From Symsagittifera roscoffensis (Eukaryota; Xenacoelomorpha; Acoela; Convolutidae): 64,000 bases of DNA. Below the pieces are notes generated by a model, which saw only the letters and a program-made list of their open reading frames with translations, had not been told where the DNA came from and did no database searches. Position 1 is the stretch's first letter, and the number at the start of each line of letters is the position of its first letter. Shown here piece by piece: positions 25,101 through 32,579 of this stretch. A program made the position numbers and the translations under genes. The DNA lies in assembly GCF_963678635.1 (NCBI RefSeq), contig NC_087071.1, positions 20,355,994 to 20,419,993 on the forward strand, written 5' to 3'.

Positions 25101-28100
25101 AGTTTCTCCGACGGATTTAATGATTTATTAATCTTATTAATATTTGCTACTACGAATTCTTCGTCGTAATGTGATGTTGGGAGGGTTTTTCCGGATGGAA
25201 TTCTAGAAATAAGGTCAGTGAAGCCCATGTCTTTTCCTGCGATATGTTTGATTGAGAAATTAAAAGGTAATAATCTGTCTACCCATCTTGTTAATCTACT
25301 GTGGTAGGTTTTATTTCCGTGGTTTGGTGAAAGAGCGGATAATAGGGCCTTGTGATCAGTGATTATTTCGAAATCAGATCCGTAAAGGTAATTTTTATAA
25401 TGCTCAACAGCCCAAACAACCCCTAGAAGTTCGAGTTCGTTAGTAGAGTATTTAGACTCGTGAGGATTTAAAAAACGTGACGCAAATGAGATTGTTTTCC
25501 AATCGTTCCCATGGAGTTGTTCCAGCGAGGCTCCAAGTCCATTTTGTGATGCGTCTGTTTTCACTCTAGTTTTTCGTTTTACGTCGAAATGTGTATTCTC
25601 TGTTAGGTTTACGATTTCTTCTTTTATTCTTTCAAACGCTTTTGTATGATCATCGTTCCATTGGAATATTGATTTCTTATTTAGGAGCGGTCGGAGTGGG
25701 CTTCCTAAGGATGCAAGGTTTGGGACGAATTTAATGTATTGGTTTATAGAACCAAAAAATGATAGTAATTCTTTCAGATTCTTCGGTATAGGTAGGTCTG
25801 TTATAGCTTTCGATTTGTCGAATAACGGGGTAATTCCTGATTTAGAGATTTTAAATCCCAACCATTCTATTTCTTTTTGAAAGAATTTACATTTTGACCA
25901 TTTTACGGCAAAGTTGTATTCGTCGAGGGTCGATAAAATTTTTAATACAATATTCTTGTGGTCTAAGAATGTTCCTTTGGAAGAGATTAAAATGTCGTCC
26001 AAGTAACAGTTAGTAAATGGGATTGAACCTAACGTAGAGTCCATTACTCTTTGAAATTCGTTGGGCATATCCCCTAAGCCGTAAAAACCAGTTAAAAATT
26101 GGTAAGTACCCGTAATGTCACCGCCCACGATACTGAAGTTACATTGGTTACTAGTAAATTTGTCTAATGCTAATTGACTGTATGCATTTTTTAAGTCTAA
26201 GTTAGTAAACCACACTTCTCCAACGGAATCATTAGTAATTTGTGCCGCGACGTTGTCTACAAGTTCGTGGATGTTTGGCATTTGATATTTGTTCTTGTAA
26301 ATCTGTTTGTTTATGAACTTGGAATCTAACGCCAGTTTGATGGATTTGTCTTTTTTGCAAGTGATGACTATTGGGCTAATAAATCTGTCTTCGTCGCAAT
26401 TTTCTAATTTTTTAATATGTCCCTCTGCTTTTAATCTATTGAGTTCTGTTTTTACCGCGTCCAGTAAATGGAGGGGAACTCGTCTTCCTTTTAGTTGAAT
26501 TGGTTTTAATGGTTCGTGAAAATGGGTAATTTTCACTTGATTTTTGATTTTTCCAATCCGAAGGAATAAATTTTTAAATGACTTCGATATATTAAGGATT
26601 TCCCTATCTTGGTTTGTTTGGGAAATGGAATTTATTGACTTACACTGCTTGTTGGTCTGGAAATGTGGAAAATGTTTCTGAGAGACTTCTATTCCCACTT
26701 TTGGAAGGTTGTCGTTTCCTAAGATATTCCTTTCATGTCCTTCGGTTAGGAAGAATTGACAGTCGTTGTCTGACCAACCATTTGAGAATATCGGAATCTT
26801 CACCTTTCCAGTGATGTTTATGGCATTATCCGTGAATCCACAGTAAAGGTCTCTAGTTGTCTTATCCACCGGATAAATTTTCAAGTAGGGATCGCGTAAT
26901 TTCAAATCGTGAAGTACGTTTTTCTTAAGAAAGCTCACCGGGCTAGCTGAATCCACTTGAATGTTTAAAATTACTTGGTTTTCTTTTCCGAGTCCGATGT
27001 TTAATAATTTCTTCATTTCTTTTCCGTCGTTATCAAAAATTGTAGTTACATTTAGTACAGAGTAATCGTCGTTTTCACTTTGTCCAGATTCCGACCATGC
27101 GTTTATGACGCCGCAACATTCTCTATCCGTGTGGTCGTTATTTACATCCGGAAAATCCGACGGATTAAAATCTGTATTATCTACAATTTGAGTATATACA
27201 ATGTTTACATTTTTACGTCGAGATCTACAAAGTCTGGTGAAATGACCTTTGAATTTACAAGAAGTACATGTCGTGTCCTTTGCTGGGCAAACTGCTAAGT
27301 GTCTTTTTGAGAATGAACCGCCACACTTCATACAGCTGTTACTTCTTTCGATGTTGAGAGTTGGTTCTCTTTTGACGTTAAAATGGTTGTTTGGTTTATA
27401 TACAGATGATCCGTTGGATTTAAAATTATTAGTTAACTTCAAGTGATTCAGAATTCCTTTTTCATCGATGAGTGCTACGTTTAGTGCTTCGCGTGGAGGG
27501 AGGGTTTCTGTTAATAATTTCCTTTGGATGTCGTAGTTTTTCATATTATTTATGAAAATATCTCTTATCCACTCTTCTTCTCCTGCGGATATGTCGCACT
27601 TTTTCGCCATTTCAGCTAAGGCACCCCAAAATTGTTCGAGGGATTCTCTGTCGCGTTGTTTTCTATTTAACCGTTTATGTCGTTCAAATGTGACATTTGA
27701 TTTTCTTACGAAAGCAATCGCTAAGAACTCCCAGAATTCTTTAAAGGAAATTTGTAAGACTTTCACCTTGGTAAATTTCTGTCCGAAGATCCTTTTTCCT
27801 TCATTTCCCAATGCCAGATATAAGACCGAACGTAATTTCTTGTCTGCTTCTTCTATTCGCATTCCGTTAAATTTCTTAGTTTCGGTTTTTATCGAAGCTG
27901 TTTCTTCTTCGTCATATCGTCTTTGTTCTTGGGTATTTCTCTCCAATCTCAAGCGTCTTTGGGCGTCTGTTTCACCGTCCGGTGGGTTTTCCAAATTTGG
28001 TGGTAGTGGATGTTGTCTCTCCGACGGATTGAGTAGATTTTCTATATCTATGTTTTCTTTAGCAATTATAGCTAATTGAAACAGATCACTCCAATCTTCC

Positions 28101-31100
28101 CAAGGAATGGGTGGGTCTACCGTATGGTTTTGCCAAAAGGGAGGTATTCCTCTCACGTTGGATTCGTTAGATGACTGCGCCATGATAAAATGTTACTTTG
28201 TTGTAGCTAATTCTAAGTTAAAACTATTAAAAAGAATAAGAATTAAGATGAATTAGTCGGTAAGTTAAAACATTAAAACAGTGAGAGATCATTCTCTCCG
28301 CCGGAGAGAATGGCTAATGAAGGTCATAACTAAGTGACCAGTTAATTAAATAAGTATGTTTAGCAATAATTGCAAAACCTGATGTAAAATCACAACACTT
28401 AAACAAAAAACAGAAGAATTTTTTCTGTTCTGATTATCCCGCTAAAAGTTCAGAAAATAACTATGGTACAGGGCTATGTTTTTTTTTGCTCGATATTTTG
28501 GCTTCAAAGAAAACATAATTGTAGTCAACGTGCAATAAAAACACGAGCCTATTGCGGGTTGTTCAAACTGTGCCATTCAAACTTGGCTTTTAAGATTATT
28601 TTACATCAGTAGTAAGTAAGTGAAATTGGAAATAGGTAGAAAAACAAGTTTTTACGGACTGCTTCATTTGACGTCTTAGATCTGCCTGCTTCTGAGAAAA
28701 AAAAATCAGAAAAAAAATTCTTGAGCTGTTTTTGCAAAACATAGTGCTCGGAACTTACTGTGCTACGCTCTGTTAGCTAAATTTTCTGAATGAAACAGTG
28801 TGACACAAGTTTTTTGTGCACAAATTTCTTTAAAGAACATAACCATCTTCCCAGTACTTCGTTTTCAAGATTAAAAACTCACGGTGATTTAGCACAATCA
28901 GAAAAAAAATTACCCTCAAACGACGATCTTGTTTTTGAAAGAGGAGTAGTTGTAGTAGGCAAACTAGACTCTCCGTATTTCAACAAAGTCTTCATTTGTT
29001 TGCCTTCTTGATTGTGTTTGCTTGCCGCGTTCCGTTTTCTGGCGAATTGTTGTTCATACAAATGTCTTCGGGTGTCTATGGTTGTGTATATGTTGGGTTC
29101 AGATATGAACTTTTGAGGAAGTAATTGTTTACTGGATGCATCAACAAAGCAATGTTTTTCCATATTCCTGAAGCAAATTTTCTAGATTTAAAAGAAAACA
29201 TTTCAACCTGGGAAAAAAATTATTTGTAGATGAACCAAAAACTCTCAAAATAGATTGAAACAAATACTAAACCCTTCGAAACATCCCGGTGGAAGTGGGC
29301 GTTCGATATCAGATTCACTTAAGATATAAATTGAGACAGTACTATCTTTCAAATATAATTTTTTTAAAAATTTACATCGAGAATTGTTTTGGAATACATT
29401 AAAAGAATGCACTCAAATCATCCATTTTTTGCAAGATGGTTAAGTCGTCTCCCTTTTGGAAACTATTTCCAAATTATTTTATTATGGTGAACTCTCATTT
29501 TCACCAACTCATAAATGATTATGCAAGTTCTTTGATACATAGTTTCTCCAACCTTTGATGAACCATTTGCATCTTTGAACTGAGGCCAGAAATTGAGTAA
29601 TCAGGTATTTGCGCTTAAAAACTAAAAAAGCGGGGAATGTTTTGACATGAATTACTCCAAAAAATAAATTCTGAATTTGGGACTAAAATGTACTTGAAGC
29701 CACAGCTAACAAAATGCTATTCCTGAGCCCCGAAGTAGTGATCAGGCACACCCCGACCTGACTCCCAATGGCACAGTTAATTATGATTTGGGACTTTTGA
29801 TACATTAGCTAATAGCAACCCCTCGTCCTGATTCTGTTATTCTGTTTAAATCATATCAACATCCCGGTTTTTGTAGTTAAAATTTCTCATATAGTCTAGT
29901 TTTCTGTTATACATAAATTCTTGTATTTGACTGAAATTCCATACTTTTCAACTACTTGACACATTTGATGTAAAAATTTAAAATGGTGTCTATTTCAGCA
30001 ATTAAGACTTTGAAACCGTTCACTTCTGAAGTTGGCCCGCTGTAAAGATGAGCGCCAAAATCATGGCTTGTTGGTTAATATGCGTTTATGTTGCTCGCAA
30101 GTTTCTGAAGATTAATTATTGTTTCCGATGTTAAAATTGGGTACTAATGTGCTTAATACTTACCAATAAGGACGGTGTTTTGTTGAAAAGCTACGGCTCG
30201 GAGCCGTTTTCCTTGCGCTTCCAAACAATTGCGGTATGTCCAATTTGCCTTCGGTAAATTGCTCCCAAAATTTTTCACCCAGATCATAGTACTTATTCAG
30301 TTCAGACTCGAGGCTTGCATGGGCAACTACACTTGGCAATTGTAGATTCAACAGATGAAAGTGTTCGAAAACCAGTCTGCTAATCTCCCGTAAGGCACAT
30401 TCAGTTCCATCTAAATGAACAAGTGATTTGCCTTACTTTGTTAATCAACACCAAGTCATCATTGGAACATTGAGCATAAAAACCATTAATTGAGAATTGC
30501 ATGCCGAGGAAGCACGGGTCAAAATCATTTGCCATGTATTTGCTTAATGTATTTTCTGTCTAGATAAACAAGACTTTGAACGCTGAAATTTTCAATAATT
30601 TTCAAAAAATTTCAATTTTCTCTTAATATAAATAAATTAAACGATCCCGTGCTGTTTTTGAAATCAAAAAATTCTCCACGAAAGTGCTCGTTTTAATTAA
30701 ACATAATCGCAATTCTTTCAGTAAAGTTTGAAAGAAAATGAGAAACCTAGTCAATTGTTGAAGTTTTCTATAAGTCGTTTATGGCAGTTTTCGAAAATTG
30801 CAATGCTTTTTGATTATCCCAATGCATTTGTGTCCGATTTTTCAAGAACAGGTTTTGAGCAGCCAAAGTCTTCACAAAACAAGCTACCTTGGTTGTTTCT
30901 TAATTTTAAAGAAAAATTTCTGAAAACATTGCATTTCATCTCGAAAAAAAAATCAGAAAATGTAGAGATTTCTGGTTCCGTTTATATAAATGTGAAAAAA
31001 AAAACATTCCAAAAATTGTATGAAGAAAAAAAAGACAATGATTATTTTGGATGTGGCTTAAGACATTCACAAAATTTGCAACTGGTTTTCTGTGACTTGA

Positions 31101-32429
31101 TGAAAAAACATAAATAGCACCAACCATAAGAGTAAATCGGATTTACAGGGAAAAAATGCATTGAGCTCCAAACTTAAGCAACAGGGGATCTAATACTTAT
31201 TAGGAATTGCTTGAAATTTAGCAATTCGAATATTTTTTTCCAAATTATAACTAGCAAAAAAATTTTGATCCACCTAAAACTTTTCCTGGGGCATCAGTTT
31301 TTACAAAACACAGGCTGGAAATTAAATAAATGCAAATTCTTTCAGAAAAATTAATTGGATATTTAAACCAGAAACTTGATTTCATATAAAAATTTAGAAA
31401 AAAAACACAATCACGACTTATTCTGTTAAATAATCATCAGAGGAGTCGAGAAGATTTCAAGTTTTGGCTGCGGCTTCCAACGGGGTGTGCAGTTTGCAAG
31501 CACATTACATGTTTTGAAATCAAGGCAATATACTGAAACAAAACAACAATAACCGCCTGCTGTTCATGTCGCTCAGAAAGTTCCATCCAGATTAATGGAA
31601 AAAAGACAGATTTCTTTTTCATATGTTGTCGTTTCTGTCATTTTTTCTAAACTTTCTGACTCCTTCTTTAATGAATCACAATTTTTGAACAATTTCGATC
31701 AACAATTGAAAGGTCTTTAATATGATACATCGCTCGATACAACATTCGGAATGACAAGTAATTCAGTGATAAAAACCACAAACCAATATTTAACTTGCAA
31801 GCAATCATTCTGAAGAAACACTTTCTCAATTTTTTTTGGCAAATAATTTCATTTTATCCGGTTAGTTGAATCAAATCCATTTGTTCATAGTTTGAGATAA
31901 CAAAATCAAGTATTGAAAAATTTTGAATAGTCTATTGCACAAATTCACATTAATTCACAATAAAGTAAAAAAAAAACTTTGCTTCAAACTGCTTGAAATT
32001 ATTATGATTTTTTCTCAAATTTAAGTTCGAATGCTAAGAAAACGCAAAGCGGTTCATCCAAAAATTCACAATTTTTCAGCACAAAAAGTGCTAAGATCCG
32101 GCTTAAGAAACCGTTTTTATTATCAAAAAATATTGAAAGTCTCTGAATAAAATTTCTAGTCTAGACTAACCGTTCTTAGGAACCTCCGCCAACCTGACAT
32201 GAACTACTGAATTCTCTGATGGTTGATCATTTTGTTTTATAGATATCGTTAACAAATGACCATTTTCGCTTGCCTTCCTCACAACAAACACTCCGGTTCT
32301 ATGGTACTTTAAATTTTTTGTAGCTTTTTTTCGATTCCACAAAGGCTGATACCAAAGTTTTTGCGATCGCTCTATAATTTCAGGTACGAGTTGCTCTTCA
32401 TTTTCTTTCAACTGGACATGCTCGCCCAT
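15872..32429 (-). CDS. SH2 plus ZU5-domain adaptor-like gene, six exons, 3' end open
   Basis: Minus-strand exons: 32171-32429, 30164-30410, 28914-29167, 28656-28691 (optional), 18622-19052, 15872-16171. All joins keep phase (1,2,1,1,0), giving 509 codons before a further exon is needed. ATG at 32427-32429 has an in-frame stop just upstream. Residues 26 to about 125 form an SH2 domain: WY at 26-27, the FVVRKA strand with the phosphotyrosine-binding Arg at 51, and VVHVRL with the conserved His at 77. A Lys/Ser/Thr-rich linker follows. Exon 5 encodes a ZU5-like domain (FVEFHFPED, LITPVVFIS, VMVKLPF, ending FSFSPVAVM), and exon 6 by position resembles a UPA domain. SH2 binds phosphotyrosine; ZU5/UPA occurs in UNC5, ankyrin and PIDD scaffolds. 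The combined role as a signalling adaptor is inference. The intron between exons 4 and 5 hosts an intact retrotransposon. Confidence 0.6.
16245..16460. repeat. Clustered GAGCGGTTT / AACCGCTC motif repeat
   Basis: About ten copies of the motif TTTGAGCGGTTT in both orientations, including a long inverted pair around 16300-16376 (GCAAGATTTGAGCGGTTT and its complement). It lies in an intron of the SH2-ZU5 gene. Confidence 0.85.
16470..16539. repeat. Nested perfect hairpin
   Basis: The 21-base arms at 16470-16490 and 16519-16539 (beginning GAAGTTTTGAATC) are exact reverse complements. Between them lies a second perfect palindrome at 16497-16512, TTCTACTATAGTAGAA. Confidence 0.95.
16909..17614 (+). 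pseudogene. Fragment of a family-B DNA polymerase (Polinton-type)
   Basis: The plus-strand frame is interrupted by TAA at 17170-17172 and TGA at 17461-17463 and then shifts; a coding-like end reaches TAA at 17612-17614. The first part carries EMDTDSLYLAL, the DTDS metal-binding motif C of protein-primed family-B polymerases. Behind it come FFPRTCC and a Cys-rich stretch, then KKGLSYFYPKR near the end. This order matches DNA polymerases of Polinton/Maverick and adintovirus-like elements as I know them. Only the palm end and C-terminus remain; no integrase, ATPase or capsid gene is seen nearby. It sits antisense in an intron of the SH2-ZU5 gene. Confidence 0.6.
18622..19052 (-). CDS. SH2-ZU5 gene exon 5 (ZU5-like domain)
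   Basis: Acceptor TTTTTTTGTAG at 19053-19054, donor AAAATG|GTAAGT at 18621. It encodes about 143 residues beginning CGNLQNQC. The pattern of alternating beta strands with FHFPED, TLTIEIMLPD, DELITPVVFIS, VMVKLPF and the closing FSFSPVAVM follows ZU5 domains of UNC5, ankyrins and PIDD. It ends in phase 0, as the next exon requires. Confidence 0.65.
20371..20903 (+). repeat. 0.5-kb dispersed repeat, copy B
   Basis: Starts TGTTCCGACTTTCGATACGA and ends CCCTGATACGAGCAGTC. It contains three potential hairpins: the start (ACTTTCG-ATA-CGAAAGT), a central GCGCGA..TCGCGC palindrome in the AACGCG tract, and CAGGGC-TTC-GCCCTG near the end. No ORF, so it is non-autonomous. Confidence 0.85.
21305..21403 (+). 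repeat. Left copy of a 100-bp duplication flanking the retrotransposon
   Basis: CTTAAACAAAAAACAGAAG.. to ..GCTCGATATT also occurs at 28398-28497, directly outside the other LTR, with only about two substitutions and a T-run difference. Between this copy and the LTR lie two more GCTCGATA units (21404-21440). Confidence 0.9.
21441..21655 (-). repeat. 3' LTR of the Ty3/gypsy element
   Basis: 215 bp, TGTTGTGATTTT at its start and TTTTATCA at its end on the minus strand. It includes a perfect 9-bp hairpin, ATTCTCTCC-GCC-GGAGAGAAT, at 21549-21569. The purine run before it (AAGGGAA on the minus strand) is a short PPT. Confidence 0.95.
21656..22336 (-). other. Retrotransposon 3' untranslated region with diverged tandem repeat
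   Basis: About 680 bp between the stop codon and the 3' LTR. Two segments of roughly 190 bp resemble each other: both contain ATCCG..GG.TAA.., then TTAGCACCGGTTTAC (near 22065 and 22265). No ORF of note. It may carry packaging or RNA-stability signals, which is inference. Confidence 0.7.
22337..28183 (-). CDS. Ty3/gypsy gag-pol polyprotein, 1948 aa
   Basis: Single frame with no gag-pol frameshift. Gag is about residues 1-280; two zinc-knuckle-like motifs follow, CMKC..H..C at 284-299 (non-standard spacing) and CTSCKFKGHFTRLC at 306-319 (classic CX2CX4HX4C). Protease near 400-500 has DSAS at 411-414 instead of the usual D[ST]G, and ILGND downstream. Reverse transcriptase is at about 560-770 with LDLKNAYSQL and the catalytic YLDD at 727-730. 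RNase H is at 870-990 (KTDAS, TNELELL, ITDHKAL). Integrase has an HHCC zinc finger near 1246-1281 and catalytic D1313, D1372, E1408 (D,D35E spacing). The C-terminal ~450 residues form a basic then acidic, Ser-rich extension with RRSSR, shared with the relic at 7720-9261. The protein carries out copying and integration of the element. Residues 1044-1112 contain two unusual hydrophobic segments. Confidence 0.95.
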   Translation of the reverse strand: MAQSSNESNVRGIPPFWQNHTVDPPIPWEDWSDLFQLAIIAKENIDIENLLNPSERQHPLPPNLENPPDGETDAQRRLRLERNTQEQRRYDEEETASIKTETKKFNGMRIEEADKKLRSVLYLALGNEGKRIFGQKFTKVKVLQISFKEFWEFLAIAFVRKSNVTFERHKRLNRKQRDRESLEQFWGALAEMAKKCDISAGEEEWIRDIFINNMKNYDIQRKLLTETLPPREALNVALIDEKGILNHLKLTNNFKSNGSSVYKPNNHFNVKREPTLNIERSNSCMKCGGSFSKRHLAVCPAKDTTCTSCKFKGHFTRLCRSRRKNVNIVYTQIVDNTDFNPSDFPDVNNDHTDRECCGVINAWSESGQSENDDYSVLNVTTIFDNDGKEMKKLLNIGLGKENQVILNIQVDSASPVSFLKKNVLHDLKLRDPYLKIYPVDKTTRDLYCGFTDNAINITGKVKIPIFSNGWSDNDCQFFLTEGHERNILGNDNLPKVGIEVSQKHFPHFQTNKQCKSINSISQTNQDREILNISKSFKNLFLRIGKIKNQVKITHFHEPLKPIQLKGRRVPLHLLDAVKTELNRLKAEGHIKKLENCDEDRFISPIVITCKKDKSIKLALDSKFINKQIYKNKYQMPNIHELVDNVAAQITNDSVGEVWFTNLDLKNAYSQLALDKFTSNQCNFSIVGGDITGTYQFLTGFYGLGDMPNEFQRVMDSTLGSIPFTNCYLDDILISSKGTFLDHKNIVLKILSTLDEYNFAVKWSKCKFFQKEIEWLGFKISKSGITPLFDKSKAITDLPIPKNLKELLSFFGSINQYIKFVPNLASLGSPLRPLLNKKSIFQWNDDHTKAFERIKEEIVNLTENTHFDVKRKTRVKTDASQNGLGASLEQLHGNDWKTISFASRFLNPHESKYSTNELELLGVVWAVEHYKNYLYGSDFEIITDHKALLSALSPNHGNKTYHSRLTRWVDRLLPFNFSIKHIAGKDMGFTDLISRIPSGKTLPTSHYDEEFVVANINKINKSLNPSEKLRTTCSAIGLNLENSDYVLLRNYLIAAVLKLISSSFPICSFNHRRTEFCTSNCIPTDYSNTNTLIISISNSAFLYFLILNCSLINSPVDKKIVDTVNMNNKNIVINPTTSGISVDLEFKLLPNHINLVKKYRENLKLPDRPLDLNILFNAKLVALLTEDDPMLSPIVKALQNKVEKINADSPYFKHFTRDLHESDGLLYMDGKLVIPFTLRNAMMKTLHETHPGQFGMKYLAHYIWWPHINRQIYFHGINCSECTSAGKNIKSVIPNSQISELPPLSEPNEELNLDFAGPLDSYWGSNKYILLCIDRFSKFPSAKITSSTSSKTVIEFLQDYIFLHGIPYSIRVDHATCFTSQDFKSFCDSNNIKIIFCTVGDHRSNGLVEKLVHTVKVKLLAISKEHHKTTLQNAVSKIIWNLRSTFQSKIKCSPFEIHYNRKPNTIWKQLASGKPSFGILDKGKSILSKDRAKDWNADDRIEDGYKDDLIAKKNQNPTEKGYDTDYASSSKMTQNRIPIESPFKGKILRKTNGNINRDCFYKELNKRIINSSTSTVKLSDGKIIRKSDIAIPISTSNKIRPFRGNISLPYFSNPNVEVGQKLEGSKRKPKPKKSTKRRTRQLDPTSSDNLTRTRISGSSSIPTRRQTRRSKKSPTHPGYLASDESMLIPSDISDTSEWEWIAGGFPCRDVARERFISDSLTPHISIGNSFNSTITNPEIKSEILENDSFPISEQPMEQSYECPISIVPASRTSNSADQRTANQGGENDTIGQNDLQVEHNPTETDSNTDFPVYEISDSTDECTISNSPAIIPGKIPATIRRSSRNVGPPKFYGQRYFIDAVESVQEASGSAAEPIVLEIEEPHETINKTNPAELIVLDSDSSSSSDQMSNSSTDESLRMEIANFGDHSDLDSELFNTELENFLKDYKTL
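28165..28182 (-). promoter_or_regulatory. Primer-binding site overlapping the start codon
   Basis: Minus-strand TGGCGCAGTCATCTAACG lies immediately inside the 5' LTR. Reverse transcription would be primed here by a tRNA whose 3' end reads ..ACTGCGCCA. The TG of the start codon are its first two bases. I cannot name the tRNA with certainty. Confidence 0.75.
28183..28397 (-). repeat. 5' LTR of the Ty3/gypsy element
   Basis: Identical to the 3' LTR at 21441-21655. The last LTR base is also the A of the polyprotein start codon. Confidence 0.95.
28398..28497 (+). repeat. Right copy of the 100-bp duplication flanking the retrotransposon
   Basis: Starts at the first base outside the LTR and matches 21305-21403. 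See the finding on the flanking duplication. Confidence 0.9.
28656..28691 (-). CDS. SH2-ZU5 gene optional 36-nt mini-exon
   Basis: Acceptor TTTTTTTTCTCAG and donor GTCC|GTAAAA enclose 36 bases that are phase 1 on both sides, so inclusion or skipping both keep frame. It would add 12 residues (AGRSKTSNEAV core). Short and without homology evidence, so this is a suggestion from splice signals and phase only. Confidence 0.35.
28914..29167 (-). CDS. SH2-ZU5 gene exon 3 (basic linker)
   Basis: Acceptor TTTGCTTCAG, ends at GAGG|GTAATT. It encodes a Lys/Arg/Ser/Thr-rich, probably disordered linker with Tyr residues (NIYTTIDT) that could be phosphorylation sites. A better-looking donor, CACC|GTGAGT, lies at 28882, but using it gives phase 2, which puts a stop in the mini-exon and does not fit the ZU5 exon. 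The GTAATT donor joins both in frame. Confidence 0.55.
30164..30410 (-). CDS. SH2-ZU5 gene exon 2 (end of SH2 and linker)
   Basis: Acceptor TGTTCATTTAG at 30411-30412, donor TTATTG|GTAAGT at 30163. The first residues (ALREISRLVFEHFHLL) complete the C-terminal helix of the SH2 domain and end with the usual Leu-Pro. The rest is a charged linker. The join with exon 1 makes an Asp codon and keeps frame. Confidence 0.75.
32171..32429 (-). CDS. SH2-ZU5 gene exon 1 (start, most of SH2)
   Basis: ATG at 32429, donor AACG|GTTAGTC at 32170, ends in phase 1. It encodes residues 1-86, including the SH2 core with Arg51 in the FVVR motif and His77. An in-frame TGA nine bases before the ATG supports this start. 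Confidence 0.75.
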
Positions 32430-32579
32430 CGTTAGTCAGAAATGTCACAGGCAGTAAAAAAACAGTAGTAACAAATAGAGAATCTCAAACTACAGCGTTC
32501 ACAGATGCAAATTTTTTTGATGTGCTTGCCAAAAACTAATATTTGTCAGCCTAGCGAAAACTTGTAAAATCTTCGTTTG

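Larger units (their letters stand above)
21441..28397 (-). mobile_element. Intact Ty3/gypsy LTR retrotransposon, 6957 bp
   Basis: Two 215-bp LTRs (21441-21655 and 28183-28397) look identical base for base and run TG..CA. On the minus strand the 5' LTR ends TTTTATCA, directly followed by TGGCGCAGTCATCTAACG, a primer-binding site that starts with the TGG complementary to tRNA CCA. One uninterrupted gag-pol frame fills the interior. Identical LTRs plus an open frame indicate a very recent insertion. No normal 4-6 bp target duplication is seen (GATAG on the left, CTTAA on the right). It sits in an intron of the SH2-ZU5 gene in the same orientation as that gene. Confidence 0.95.

Noticed and set aside
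27552-28079. 175-codon plus-strand frame
   Set aside because: Shadow of the gag coding region on the opposite strand.
28883-28913. Stronger GTGAGT donor for SH2-ZU5 exon 3
   Set aside because: Its phase puts a stop in the next candidate exon and does not join the ZU5 exon in frame; kept only as a possible alternative isoform.
31437-31540. Possible extra exon after the SH2 exon (acceptor TTGTTTCAG, frame open ~33 codons)
   Set aside because: It has no donor before its stop, and exon 2 at 30164-30410 continues the SH2 fold far better with matching phase.
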